A stretch of 64,000 bases of DNA from Leptidea sinapis (GCF_905404315.1 NC_066301.1:7068001-7132000), one strand, 5' to 3'. Positions 47,110 through 56,764 are shown, numbered from the stretch's first letter. The notes: generated by a model from the letters alone, not told the origin. Numbers and translations: made by a program.

Positions 47110-47873
47110 TATAATTTTTGAAAGTGGAGTTTAATGCACACTGTTCCAAATTGGAATGGTATCTTTTGACCGGTGCTTGTTCTTATATCTATTTCGATTG
47201 TATCAAATTCTCTACGCATCACAGGTAGGTAATGGGGAGGAGAGAAAACGTGCATTTTGTACGCTCCATATATGTATTTTGAGGGATCCAATGGTATTAT
47301 TCGTAAAAGGGGTGTCATAACATCTCCAACGATTTGAGGCTCCACTATGTCACAATAAACAAATAATTGAGACGGTAAACCCAAATGCAAATTAGCTGGA
47401 CACTTTCCAAAATTTTTTTCAACGAGGTTCCTGTTTGGTTCGCACCCTAGTTGAAGACATAATTTAGGTGATAGAGTTACAGATTTTATGGATTCATCCG
47501 TTATTGTAGCAACTACAATCCTTGAAACCTCATCGCACTTAAATTTAATTTTTTCTCGAGTGTTATTCAGTGCCATCAAAATATGATTTATGTTATCGTA
47601 ATTTGTGGCTGGAATATGTGTCTTGTAATAAACATATGACGGTTTACTTTCATTGGGTACTTGCATCAACTTTGTTATATAAATAATGTTTTCATGTTCT
47701 TGAACGGTGAACATAGTGCATGGGTACTGAAATTCTACTACTCCAACCCTCCATTCACCTTCTAGTATTGTTGGTTTTGGCAGTTTCGTAGAAAATAATG
47801 TTGTTGTATTATCAGGAAAATAATCCATAGAACTATTGCTTAGTAAAGTTAAATAAAAACTATCTTTATTCAT
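47109..47873 (-). CDS. Polinton minor capsid (penton, single jelly-roll) protein
   Basis: A 254-aa protein with the N-terminal signature of Polinton penton proteins: DYFPDNTTTLFSTKLPKP and LEGEWRVGVVEFQYP (about residues 17-51). The remainder is beta-rich with no transmembrane segment, consistent with a single jelly-roll vertex protein. Its ATG overlaps the integrase stop by 4 nt (ATGA) and its stop overlaps the next ATG by 1 nt. It sits between integrase and the core protein in the minus-strand block. Assignment rests on motif recognition and neighbourhood. Confidence 0.85.
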   Translation of the reverse strand: MNKDSFYLTLLSNSSMDYFPDNTTTLFSTKLPKPTILEGEWRVGVVEFQYPCTMFTVQEHENIIYITKLMQVPNESKPSYVYYKTHIPATNYDNINHILMALNNTREKIKFKCDEVSRIVVATITDESIKSVTLSPKLCLQLGCEPNRNLVEKNFGKCPANLHLGLPSQLFVYCDIVEPQIVGDVMTPLLRIIPLDPSKYIYGAYKMHVFSPPHYLPVMRREFDTIEIDIRTSTGQKIPFQFGTVCIKLHFQKL

Positions 47874-48961
47874 ATTTTTTTCAAAGTAGAAGCTAATATC
47901 CAGCTATTAAATTTATTTGGATAACCTCTCCACTTCACCAACAATTCTTTTCTGTTACCGGTATATCGAGAGCGTATTATTTTATCTATTTTGTATTTAG
48001 TAGTGGGGTCGAATATGATTTTTTGTAACTCTTTTTCATAAAAAGTACCAACTATCTCTTCGCCTTCTAAATCCTTTAAAGTAAATACTACAAACGGAGA
48101 TCGGTGTATTATAGTAGATACGATGAATATTTCGTCACTCCAATTTGATTCATATCCTTTTTGGAAAATATGTTTATGTTTTGTTATTCTAACATAATCT
48201 CCAACGTGAATTCTTGGATTCACCATACTAATTGATGTTTTTATCTTACTTTCTCTATCATATAAATTTCGCCATACACTCATTATATTTGTATTATTAA
48301 CATCACATGGACACATTTTTATACTAGAATGAAAACTATGATTATATGAATGCACTAGATCTTGTAAAACATCAATGTATTTATGAGTATTTTTGTGTGT
48401 AAAATAGCGCCACATTTTCATTTTAAGAGTTCTCTGAAATCTTTCGACAATACTTGCTTTAATATCTGGATTATTGGTTGTATAATAATTTATGTTTTTT
48501 AATTTAAAATATTTTTGTACATATTTGGAAACAAATTCAGTTCCTTTGTCAGACTGTATATGTGTAGGTGTAGTATTAGCTTCAGCAAAAATACTTTCAA
48601 AGCATTCCTTAACTGTTTCAGAGTTTTTCTTTTTCATTGCTCGAACATACGCATATTTACTAAAGACATCAATAACACAAAGTATGTATTTGAAACCATC
48701 ATTATATTCAGAATAAGATCTCATATCACTTAAATCGGCCTGCCATAACTCATTAATATTAGACAAAATATATCTGTTACGAGGAAATTTTCTTTGAACA
48801 GGTTTATGTAATGTATATGTTTCTTGTGATTGTAACCACTTTAAGACACTATTTCTGTCCATTTTACCCTTCATTGCTTTTGACAATTTATCAATAGTGC
48901 TGTAGCCAGCAGGATGTGATGCATCATAATAAATTTTATTTATTTCTAATATGGGGTCCAT
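47870..48961 (-). CDS. INT: Polinton integrase (retroviral-type, with chromodomain)
   Basis: A 363-aa retroviral-type (rve) integrase. An N-terminal region (YYDASHPAGYSTIDKL, 11-26) precedes the catalytic core. Asp76 (LWQADLSD), Asp138 (IQSDKGTEF) and Glu173 (ASIVERFQ) form the DDE triad, with 34 residues between the last two. The C-terminal 323-360 is a chromodomain (YKIDKIIRSR ... LLVKWRGYPNKFNSW), a module that in related elements binds modified histones and steers integration. It would process the TIRs and insert the element with a 6-bp duplication, which the flanks show. It overlaps the 260-aa gene by 16 nt and the penton gene by 4 nt. All key residues are present. Confidence 0.95.
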   Translation of the reverse strand: MDPILEINKIYYDASHPAGYSTIDKLSKAMKGKMDRNSVLKWLQSQETYTLHKPVQRKFPRNRYILSNINELWQADLSDMRSYSEYNDGFKYILCVIDVFSKYAYVRAMKKKNSETVKECFESIFAEANTTPTHIQSDKGTEFVSKYVQKYFKLKNINYYTTNNPDIKASIVERFQRTLKMKMWRYFTHKNTHKYIDVLQDLVHSYNHSFHSSIKMCPCDVNNTNIMSVWRNLYDRESKIKTSISMVNPRIHVGDYVRITKHKHIFQKGYESNWSDEIFIVSTIIHRSPFVVFTLKDLEGEEIVGTFYEKELQKIIFDPTTKYKIDKIIRSRYTGNRKELLVKWRGYPNKFNSWILASTLKKI

Positions 48962-49728
48962 TTTTCCCAGTCCGATCTTTTTTTTAGTTTCCCTGTGTAC
49001 TTATTACTTGTTGGTGTAGAAAATTCTTCGTCAGGTACTGATTTAGCTTCAACCTCTTTTAATTGCAAATGGTTTATAAAATCCAATCGCTTTGGGTTCC
49101 CGATATAAGTGAGTGGTACTTTTATTTCCTTTAAAGTTGTTGCGAATTTTTCCCAACCTATAGGTTCACTTTTCTGAAGAGCTCTCAAGGAATCACTCAC
49201 CAAGTCCACAATATTACTCCCAGGTATTTTTTCATTATCTATAATCACGGTACCAGATTCATCCCAGCTTATTTTATTTTTATTCAAGGAAATCAAATTT
49301 AGTAAAAGTTCACCTTTTTTAGCATATGTTTTCGGTATTAGTTTCAGTATTTCAGAGCTCGTGTATATTTCTCCAATATTTTTGTTAACCTCCACTGATG
49401 TTTGAGAAGGAACTACATTTATTTTATTCACATCATGATTTATATAATCAGTATCGATTTCATTATGACTTTGATTAAAACCAATATATGAATCATTATC
49501 ATTTATAAGTGGTATGTGGTATGGTTGTCGATCCTCTTTGACGAAGTTTAGATATCTTTGAAGGGTTTGCAAATATAAAATACATTTCTTTCGATCTTCT
49601 ATGTCACTGCTTAAGATATTTTGCATATCAGTATCTAATCGAGATCTTGGCGTATCATTTTCTTTGGGTTGTTTTAACTTCTCCAATAATGATGGTTCAA
49701 TAAGTAACATTTTTTTAGCATTATCCAT
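48946..49728 (-). CDS. Polinton-associated protein of unknown function, 260 aa
   Basis: A full-length open frame between integrase and the 108-aa gene: the 3' end overlaps integrase by 16 nt, and the start lies 4 nt after the stop of the gene upstream. The N-terminal third is helical and charged, with a segment around residues 45-63 (KKCILYLQTLQRYLNFVKE). A second helical region near 170-215 contains VDLVSDSLRALQ and GWEKFATTLKEI. The C-terminus is basic. I recall similar helical proteins beside integrase in other Polintons but cannot assign a domain. No membrane segment and no catalytic motif are seen. Confidence 0.75.
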   Translation of the reverse strand: MDNAKKMLLIEPSLLEKLKQPKENDTPRSRLDTDMQNILSSDIEDRKKCILYLQTLQRYLNFVKEDRQPYHIPLINDNDSYIGFNQSHNEIDTDYINHDVNKINVVPSQTSVEVNKNIGEIYTSSEILKLIPKTYAKKGELLLNLISLNKNKISWDESGTVIIDNEKIPGSNIVDLVSDSLRALQKSEPIGWEKFATTLKEIKVPLTYIGNPKRLDFINHLQLKEVEAKSVPDEEFSTPTSNKYTGKLKKRSDWEKWTPY

Positions 49729-49732
49729 TTTC

Positions 49733-50059
49733 TTAAATAAATGAATTAATCAACCCACTTAGAATAGAACCCAATATTATCGGTAGAAATGAACCTCCTT
49801 TTTGTACAATTATATTTTTTCTAATTTTATTCGTACCTTTTCTTACCAATTTTCGAAGAATATTTTTATATTTCTTTAATTTAGATTTTTCTTTCTCGGC
49901 CAATTCAACGTTACCCCGCAGTACGTTATGAATACATTCACAAATGTAATTTATTTCTGTTTTGTTACATGATTTTAATAAAGCTTTTTGATATTTTGGC
50001 TTCAGTTTATGTAGAGCAATTAACAAATCTTTATGCGTCTTTAAACGTCTATGCATCAT
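49733..50059 (-). CDS. Small basic protein with hydrophobic C-terminal tail
   Basis: A 108-aa protein of a type often found in Polintons. A helical, highly basic body (LKKYKNILRKLVRKGTNKIR, about 61-80) is followed by VQKGGS (85-90) and an 18-residue hydrophobic tail (FLPIILGSILSGLINSFI). QKGG|S fits the adenain consensus (M/I/L/N/Q)-X-G-G|X, so the element's own protease could release the tail as a membrane-active peptide or a DNA-condensing body. Its ATG overlaps the ATPase stop by 4 nt. Function as a virion core or membrane-lytic component is inferred. Confidence 0.75.
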   Translation of the reverse strand: MMHRRLKTHKDLLIALHKLKPKYQKALLKSCNKTEINYICECIHNVLRGNVELAEKEKSKLKKYKNILRKLVRKGTNKIRKNIIVQKGGSFLPIILGSILSGLINSFI

Positions 50060-50715
50060 TTATAAATGATCGAAATTTCTTGATTCTTACCATATTTAAA
50101 CCCTTTTGTGGGTACATAAACAGTGCAATATCCATCGGATGGAAATATCTTTGTCTTAACGCGACACAATTCATTTGTTTCTTGTTTCAAATCAATCATT
50201 AAATAACCATGAGCTTCATTGGTAGCATCTCTGTAAGAATCTTCCAAATATTTCGGATTTTCAGGGAATACTTGACGAGATAAGTATCGAATTTGGGTTT
50301 TATCTCGAGGATTTTTGAAATATATTATATAACTTGAGTTGAGTGATATATCTCTTTGTCCTTTACCTTGATGAAACAAATTTTGAGATAAATAAAACAC
50401 ACTTAAGTTTCTATGATGACTTCCTTTCGTGAATATATCAACAATACGACCATCTGATTCCCTCATCAGGTCATCAATTATTACAAGTTGAGGATTTTTT
50501 CCGTCAAACATAGATAAATCAGGTAAACCTTGAAGATAATTAATGTGGTTGAGATTATATAAAGGCTGCATTTCATCAAAGCACCAGGTGATTTGGGTAA
50601 AATTTGTATCACAGATATCATTCAAAAATTTTATAAAATTATTTACGAAAACTGATTTTCCACATCCACTTGGACCAGCAACTATTGCAGTGAATGGATG
50701 ATTGAAATGATGCAT
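50056..50715 (-). CDS. ATP: Polinton packaging ATPase (FtsK-HerA / A32 type)
   Basis: A 219-aa P-loop ATPase. Walker A is GPSGCGKS at residues 14-21, close to the N-terminus as in A32-like packaging ATPases. Walker B is LVIIDD at 77-82. The following SHHRNLSVFYLSQNLF (about 96-111) contains the polar Gln typical of this family's sensor region. The enzyme should pump the linear genome into the capsid. It is the first gene of the seven-gene minus-strand block; its stop overlaps the start of the 108-aa gene by 4 nt. The 208 bp upstream (50716-50923) are AT-rich and must hold the promoter for the block or for this gene. Confidence 0.93.
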   Translation of the reverse strand: MHHFNHPFTAIVAGPSGCGKSVFVNNFIKFLNDICDTNFTQITWCFDEMQPLYNLNHINYLQGLPDLSMFDGKNPQLVIIDDLMRESDGRIVDIFTKGSHHRNLSVFYLSQNLFHQGKGQRDISLNSSYIIYFKNPRDKTQIRYLSRQVFPENPKYLEDSYRDATNEAHGYLMIDLKQETNELCRVKTKIFPSDGYCTVYVPTKGFKYGKNQEISIIYK

Positions 50716-50923
50716 TATCTACTACGTCTATGTGTGTTAAGGTTTAGTATAGTAATGAAACAATCTGTTATTAAACCACCATTTATTTAAACAGAAAAAT
50801 CGATAATTGAAACAATATACAGTACATCATGTTTTACTCCGCAACTTATACATCTAAATACAATAATCTCTCATTTGGTTTTTTAAAACTATAATAATTT
50901 ATTCTTAAAATTTAATATAATAT

Positions 50924-53900
50924 TTATTCTATTTTATGATGACCCCAAGCTAATGTATCAATATTATTCGGTAAAATGTACCGTTTGGTATCATTAAATG
51001 ACAGACTAGATTTATTTATTCTTTGAGTAAAAATATTATGCTTTATTGACTTAAATCTAAGCATTGAACAATATTCGTTCTTATTTTCAAATAAGCAAGT
51101 CTTATAATTTTCCATTTTCATATTCTTAGTAACACTTTTATTAACCCCCTTAGCTTTAGCTGTGAATTTTCCCTCAACATCTAATGCATACATTTTAGAT
51201 CTAAGTCCTACAAATTCATTAAATATATTACCATTGTTTTCATCTTTAAAGTAGCCTAACTTCTTTTTATTGAGTTTTGGATAGCCAAATATATTTTTTT
51301 CTGTATAGTCAGAGGTATCGAAACGCAAATGTAAATCAGGTTTTATATCTCTGTAAAAATCATCTGTAAAAATTTGATATATTAAACTATCAGTATCTGT
51401 GTACAATAATTTTAATTTGTTTTGAAACTTTTTAAACATATAGTTATAGTGAAAGTCGTACATTAGAGTTTTAGAAATATCCAATATACAAAATCCCAAA
51501 TAAATAGGTTTATTATGGAACAATTTCGTCTTTCGTAATTGAACTGCAACCAAATTTTCATTAAAAATAGATAAACTATGGAATTCTGGCTTAGCAATTA
51601 AATCTTGTGCGCCTAGAATTTTACCCTGATTTTCCCAATGACTCAATAATTTTACATTTACTCTTTTTTCGATATTTTCCATTGTTTTTCCAAACACTGA
51701 GTTATTCATTAATTTATAAAAATCTTTTTCGAAATCAGATGTGGCTAGTTTACGCATGTTTGTATTTAAATCTATATAATATTGTAACCATGCGCATTGT
51801 TTGAATTTTAAAATTCTATGAATTTTTTGTAATTTTAAACCCATTGTCAGACATTGCTTTAAATTTCTGTAGTGAATCACATATTTAATTTTATTACGAA
51901 GGTTTGGAACTAATTTTATGTCTTTTGTATTACCAATACATATATTCTCGGGACATAAGGGTAGGTCAGAATGTAAATCATGCAGTTCAATAGGATATTC
52001 TAGATCTACTTCCAAAATAAAACCATATTCATAATCATCAGGGACATCAAAATTAGTTGTGACATCTACCCACTCAAAACCTCCTGTAGGAAGGAATTGA
52101 GACATGGCCCATCCGTAAAGGTTATTAGCATCAAGATAAGTTAAAAATGAGTTTGGTGTGTCTTTATCATATTCTCGCATATATTTGTTATTTGCTTTGG
52201 CATAACGATTGCTACATTGAGATACACCTCCTCGAATGCCCGATCTAATAAAAGCTATTTGTTCAAAGTCTTGAAGTAATTCTAATTTAATTTTTGTGCA
52301 TTTTAACATAGCATCCCAACTTAACCCAGGTGCTGTATAATAATGAGCTGGATCTAGACCATATGTTTGCAAACATAAGGCTCGGAAATTTTCAAACACA
52401 TCTGTTAAAAGTAAAACATCGGTTTTAAGATATAAATCAGAATAATCTGACATATTTTGACAATGAAAGTGTTGCCAAACATCCTTGGCATGTTCATAAT
52501 CTTCATCGGAAATATGTGTGTCGGTTAATGTATTGTAAAATTTATCGCGACTAGGGAGTGCTGAAAGTTTTAAGGAATCATGTGATGACATAAATTCATA
52601 TGGATAAATTCCTTTTTTTCTAAGACGTAAAAAATCATTATTATTTGGAAAATTATATTTTAATGTTTGAAATTGTTCCTCCATCAAATTTTGGACAAGT
52701 TTGTCTAAACTACAAGGCAAAAATTTAAACGAATCAACGAATCTCAATTGAATTTTATGATTATTAAATTTTATCGTTTTTGTGAAAGAAATGTACTTTT
52801 CTTTCGTTTGTGGAATAATATCAATTTCCCCTTCAATAGAATTTAATGCATGAACAATAAAATGAGAGTCATATTGACTAAGATTGTGTAAAAAAACTGG
52901 GATGTGATAGGGGATTCTAAACTTTGTCTTACATACTTCGTGTGCAACTCCTCTAAAATGTCCTGTATGCGAGTCAAAGTATAATGCACATTCACCATTT
53001 AAATTAAATTGACATATAAAGCAGTCTTTACATTGCGAAATAATTTCATTATCATTGGAAGTCAAAGGCTTTGGACTTATGACAAAAGAATTCTTTGTGC
53101 AAATCACTTCTAAATCTTTATACAACTGATTCATAAAGACATGAGTACAATGAGGACCACTATATGTTTCATATTTTGATAAACTATCATCATATGAACA
53201 TTTGATATAGTACCCAAAACTATAAACTTCGTGTTTGTGAACATTAGTTGTATAAGGTTTTGATGGATCGTTAAAGCATGTCTGAATTGGATTAAGGAAA
53301 GCTTCAAAATCCGCGTATATAACAAATGGTATTTGTAACATCTTATTAAATTTATCAAATTTTAAGACATTGTTTGAAATTGGTTGTCCAAACCAATCTT
53401 TTAAAGTTTTTTCTGTACTAGGCAATTCCACTTTAATATGACAACAATCATTCAATTGATGGGCTGATAACTTATCATTTGTTGAGAAGTGTAAAAGACA
53501 ACCGTCACAGATGTAGATTGCATGTTCATGGTTTGAAATTTGACCACTTACTAAACGCGATAGGTTTTTAATGTAGCAAAAATGATTAATTGTTCCGTGC
53601 GAAATAAATAATAAATTGATATGAACAATTTTCCGTGATTTTGTTAAATACAATGGACCAACTAATTCATGTACTTTCTTTTTACAATTGTATTCAAGAC
53701 CAAAAACATTTACACTTAAATTATTTAACCTTTCTACTTTTTGTATATCTGTCATTTTAACAGGAAACGTAACTCCGTCAAAATTTAATTTATTTGAATA
53801 TTTACTGTAAGATGAAACTCTCTGAGAGTTCTTAGTAACTGGATATAATGCAGAAAGCAAAGCCCATTTAAAGCATAAATCATCCGAGTTTTGTACATTT

Positions 53901-54700
53901 ATAACACTTTTTTTTAATTTGATTTCTTTAGGTAATTCAATGTATGATTTTCCACGTAATGGATTGAATTTGTTTATATTCATGTCTAATGCATTTATTT
54001 TCTTAAGACTCCAACCACTATCTTTTTTCTCAAATGTGCTAATTTTAGTCATCAACATATCACATAAGGACGAAAAGAAAAAATTTAAATCCTCACCCTG
54101 CATTATAGTATAACTACGTGTTTGAAATTCAAATTCATTAGAAATATTTTTTGTTTCTTGAACAAAATTAGCGTGCAGAATAAAATTAACTTTAAAAATT
54201 GTAAGCAATCGAACAGATTCCTCAAATAGTGAAATAATTTCATTTTTAATAGAATTCAAAAACATTTCTGGTGTTTCGAATGTTTGTAATTGGTTGGATT
54301 TACTCTTTATTTTATATGAGATTATTCTATTACCAAAAGCCGATTCGTGTACTGTGACATTTTTTAAAGTACTATGTAATTGCATTACGTTATTCTTATG
54401 GAGGTTACTTCTAAGATGATTTGCATAATATCTTTTCCGTATTAAGATTTGACATAAAGAACAGTTCACCATTTCATCGTTCACACTGGTGAGCCCCGAT
54501 GATGTGGATGGTTCCCCTTGTCTTCCTCTCTTTGTACTTGTATCATTGTCTTCACTGTCTTGTAATACTGCACTTCTTCTCTTAAAACCTCCTCCACTTT
54601 GTAGAACAGGTTGACTACAACATAAGTGAATGATATTAGCCACATTTCATCAATAATATAATACTAAATAATTTACAAAGAAAATAACTCACTTGATCAT
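50924..54700 (-). CDS. POLB: Polinton protein-primed DNA polymerase B, spliced 5' end
   Basis: About 1230 aa, a protein-primed family B polymerase. Numbering here is from a GTG at 54643 that opens the main frame. There are zinc-finger-like motifs at C61-C64-H76-H82 and from C379. Exonuclease motifs are YADFEAF (Asp445, Glu447), LSQYDSHF (Asp592) and YLKTDVLLLTD. Polymerase motifs are LDANNLYGWA (Asp838), NNSVFGK (Asn981) and YTDTDSL (Asp1083, Asp1085). All are present. The frame has no ATG at its 5' end. A better start is an 8-nt exon (54693-54700) with donor GTGAGT at 54692, joined to an acceptor TTGTAG ending at 54615; the phases agree, so the main exon would be 50924-54614. A minus-strand AATAAA lies about 20 nt after the stop. 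Confidence 0.93.
54615..54692 (-). other. Predicted 78-bp intron at the 5' end of PolB
   Basis: The donor GTGAGT and acceptor TTGTAG are GT-AG sites with matching phase. The intron is short and AT-rich, as in insects. It explains why the polymerase frame lacks an ATG downstream of it. Confidence 0.65.
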
Positions 54701-54849
54701 TTTTTCAACCTCATTACATACAAAGCAGAGTTCCATATCGTTATGTTTAATTTTCCAAATGATGAGAATATAATAATATTATTTGTATAAGAGAATAAAT
54801 AAACTAATAACTAAACTGAACTAATATTTATGTATTTCTTCATAGCTAC

Positions 54850-55420
54850 CTACTTATTGTTAAAATTATATTTCTTATAATTTTCTGTTTCTAAAATTTT
54901 CTTCGTAACATTGTATAAAATCTTTTTAATGTCCTTATAACTTTCATTATTGTCGATTGTATAATATTTTAATCTATAATCAGCGTATTTCCATTGTTCT
55001 TGTGCAGGCGTGTTTTTTATTTTATTGAGATCATAGATTTCTATTTTAACCAAATGTGATGCATTTCTTCCGTCATCTGCATTAGTTGTAATGTAAATAC
55101 TTCCATTATCCTGTGCTCTGGATATTGATGATGATATTTTCTTTTGTTTTGTTTTTTTCACTTCGAATAATGCATCTATATTTTCATTTGAGCTGGCCCT
55201 CTTCAAGGATTTAAGTTGAGGAACTTTTAATGAATCCTGACTATCTTCAGACAAGGGATAGTAAAATGTTTTATATGTATTTTCTTCCATTGTTGGGTTG
55301 AATGCATTCTACAACAACAATAAGACTGCTTTAGAATAGTATTATACATACATATCTTAATATAACAAATGATATAACTTTTTAATTTCAAAGTGAATAA
55401 TAGATAAAACTTACCTCCAT
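54850..55420 (-). CDS. Unknown Polinton protein, spliced, about 154 aa
   Basis: The main frame begins at an ATG at 55290 (146 aa). Upstream, a two-codon exon (55415-55420) is followed by a consensus donor GTAAGT, and a TTGTTGTAG acceptor ends at 55309. Joining them keeps the frame and adds eight residues, giving a 106-bp intron. The protein is charged, with a Lys/Ser-rich middle (KKTKQKKISSSISR, near residue 44) that could be a nuclear signal, and a C-terminal region with YADYRLKYYTIDNN. I recognise no domain. It sits between PolB and the right TIR on the same strand as the other core genes, a position where a replication accessory or terminal protein might be expected, but that is only inference. 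Confidence 0.7.
55309..55414 (-). other. Predicted 106-bp intron in the 55-kb gene
   Basis: The donor GTAAGT is a perfect consensus, and the acceptor is preceded by a T-rich tract. Phase is preserved. It is the same gene architecture as the neighbouring PolB intron. Confidence 0.65.
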
Positions 55421-55582
55421 TGCAGCAAATCACTCAACAATTACACAAGACACAAAATATATAATAATTTGACTGAATACGCCACTTCAATGATTATTTT
55501 TCTGAACAGTTCTAGCATTTTATACTAAAATATCGTAAAAGTAAATTTGTTTATGATTAGTACTGGTTTTTAAATATTGTGA

Positions 55583-56726
55583 TGAAACATAATGGCACTT
55601 AAATGATAAGTTCAATTATTGATAGTTTAATGGAGTCAACATTTCCAGATTGTACTAATGACTACGTAAGTATGTAGGTACAAAGTTCGTTTTCAATCAG
55701 CTTTTATATTATAATAAAATTGATGAAAATATAATTTCATCAAATGTTCATAGATTTATATTTGAATCGCTTGTAATGATATTTTGTTTTATTGTAACCA
55801 TATAAGTTTTAAATACATGAATAAGATACATTAAAGCCTTATTTATTGAGTGCTTATGTTATTATGATCCACATAACTATTCAATCATCGCAACTGACAA
55901 GACCCTGTTCTCAACTAATATGAATACAATCGAGATACAGAATTATTTGAACAAAATCGATCCCAGTATTAAAAATAATGTTTACGCGGCAAACCGATTG
56001 CCGATATATGTTGTAACGCCCTGTTATATTGTCAGCAATTTAGATAGTGATAATAAGCCAGGCACTCACTGGGTTGCAATACACATTGATGAGCAGGGTA
56101 TTGGACAATACTTCGATTCATATGGTCGTCCACCTCAGGGATTCCAGCTGATGTTTTTACAAAGGAATTGCAGAATGTATAACTACAATACTGCAAGAGT
56201 ACAGAATGAATATACCGCAGTGTGTGGCGAGTACTGCATAATGTATCTATACTTTAAGTTTAATAAGAAGAGTTTGAATGATTTCATCAAATATTTTGAA
56301 AATGATACAATCTGCAATGATGTTTTATTATATACTTTATTTAAATCATGTTTTAAAAATAAATAATAAATACAGAAACTGTCTTTTTAATCGTAGTAAC
56401 GAATGTGATAGAGGTAATTAGTAAATTACCTGTATCACGTTCATGGAAATTTAGACATTGAGTCGCTCACCAATCATTAGCTAAATGACCAGTGATTATT
56501 AATGATTATGGATCTGTTTAATTTAAAAAGCTAACTTTGAAACTATAAGAGATATCGAAAAACGGATCAGCGCAATCGCTCGGAAATACATCAAAACCCC
56601 CAGTTTGACACCAAACTTCTTTTTTTTTTTTTTTAGTAGGCATCACGAGCAAGTGAGCCAGAATCGAGGAGCCAGAACCGGCGAATCCCTACTACTGTGA
56701 GCCAGAACCGGCGAATCCCTACTACT
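55583..56726. repeat. Right terminal inverted repeat of the Polinton (about 1144 bp)
   Basis: Inverse copy of 44065-45207, one base longer because its homopolymer has 15 rather than 14 residues. It contains the second, outward-facing copy of the protease gene. Confidence 0.95.
55920..56366 (+). CDS. PRO: Adenain-like cysteine protease (right TIR copy)
   Basis: A 148-aa twin of the protease at 44424-44870, differing only at residue 14 (Asp here). The catalytic His50, Asp66, Gln95 and Cys102 are all present. It lies within the right TIR and reads outward, so the element carries two intact protease genes with identical promoters. The pair is kept identical by TIR homogenisation or by recency. 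Confidence 0.92.
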   Translation: MNTIEIQNYLNKIDPSIKNNVYAANRLPIYVVTPCYIVSNLDSDNKPGTHWVAIHIDEQGIGQYFDSYGRPPQGFQLMFLQRNCRMYNYNTARVQNEYTAVCGEYCIMYLYFKFNKKSLNDFIKYFENDTICNDVLLYTLFKSCFKNK

Positions 56727-56732
56727 GATAGG
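56727..56732 (+). repeat. Right target-site duplication GATAGG
   Basis: Exact copy of 44059-44064, directly after the last TIR base. Removing the element and one copy reconnects the flanks ...CAGAGACT-GATAGG-TATCAC.... Confidence 0.93.
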
Positions 56733-56764
56733 TATCACAACTGTATAAACTTATCCCAAAGGAA

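Larger units (their letters stand above)
44065..56726. mobile_element. Complete Polinton/Maverick element (polintovirus-like)
   Basis: Both ends are visible: the element begins AGTAGTAGGGATTCGCC and ends with its inverse complement, and a perfect 6-bp duplication GATAGG lies immediately outside each end (44059-44064 and 56727-56732), the size known for Polinton insertion. Inside are polymerase B, integrase, packaging ATPase, adenain-like protease (two copies), major and minor capsid proteins, a pVI/pX-like core protein and three smaller proteins, all with open frames. Apart from the right-hand protease copy, every gene is on the minus strand. Polintons are self-synthesising transposons that also encode virion proteins, so the element could behave as a transposon, an endogenous virus, or both. 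Complete gene content, intact ends and near-identical TIRs point to a young copy. The uninterrupted host sequence around GATAGG is readable on both sides. Confidence 0.97.

Noticed and set aside
48492..48733. Plus-strand frames inside the integrase gene
   Set aside because: They are shadows of the minus-strand integrase coding sequence, with no independent signal.
54641..54643. GTG as the natural start of PolB
   Set aside because: Eukaryotic initiation at GTG is rare, and an in-phase short intron offers an ATG upstream. The long frame is kept only for residue numbering.
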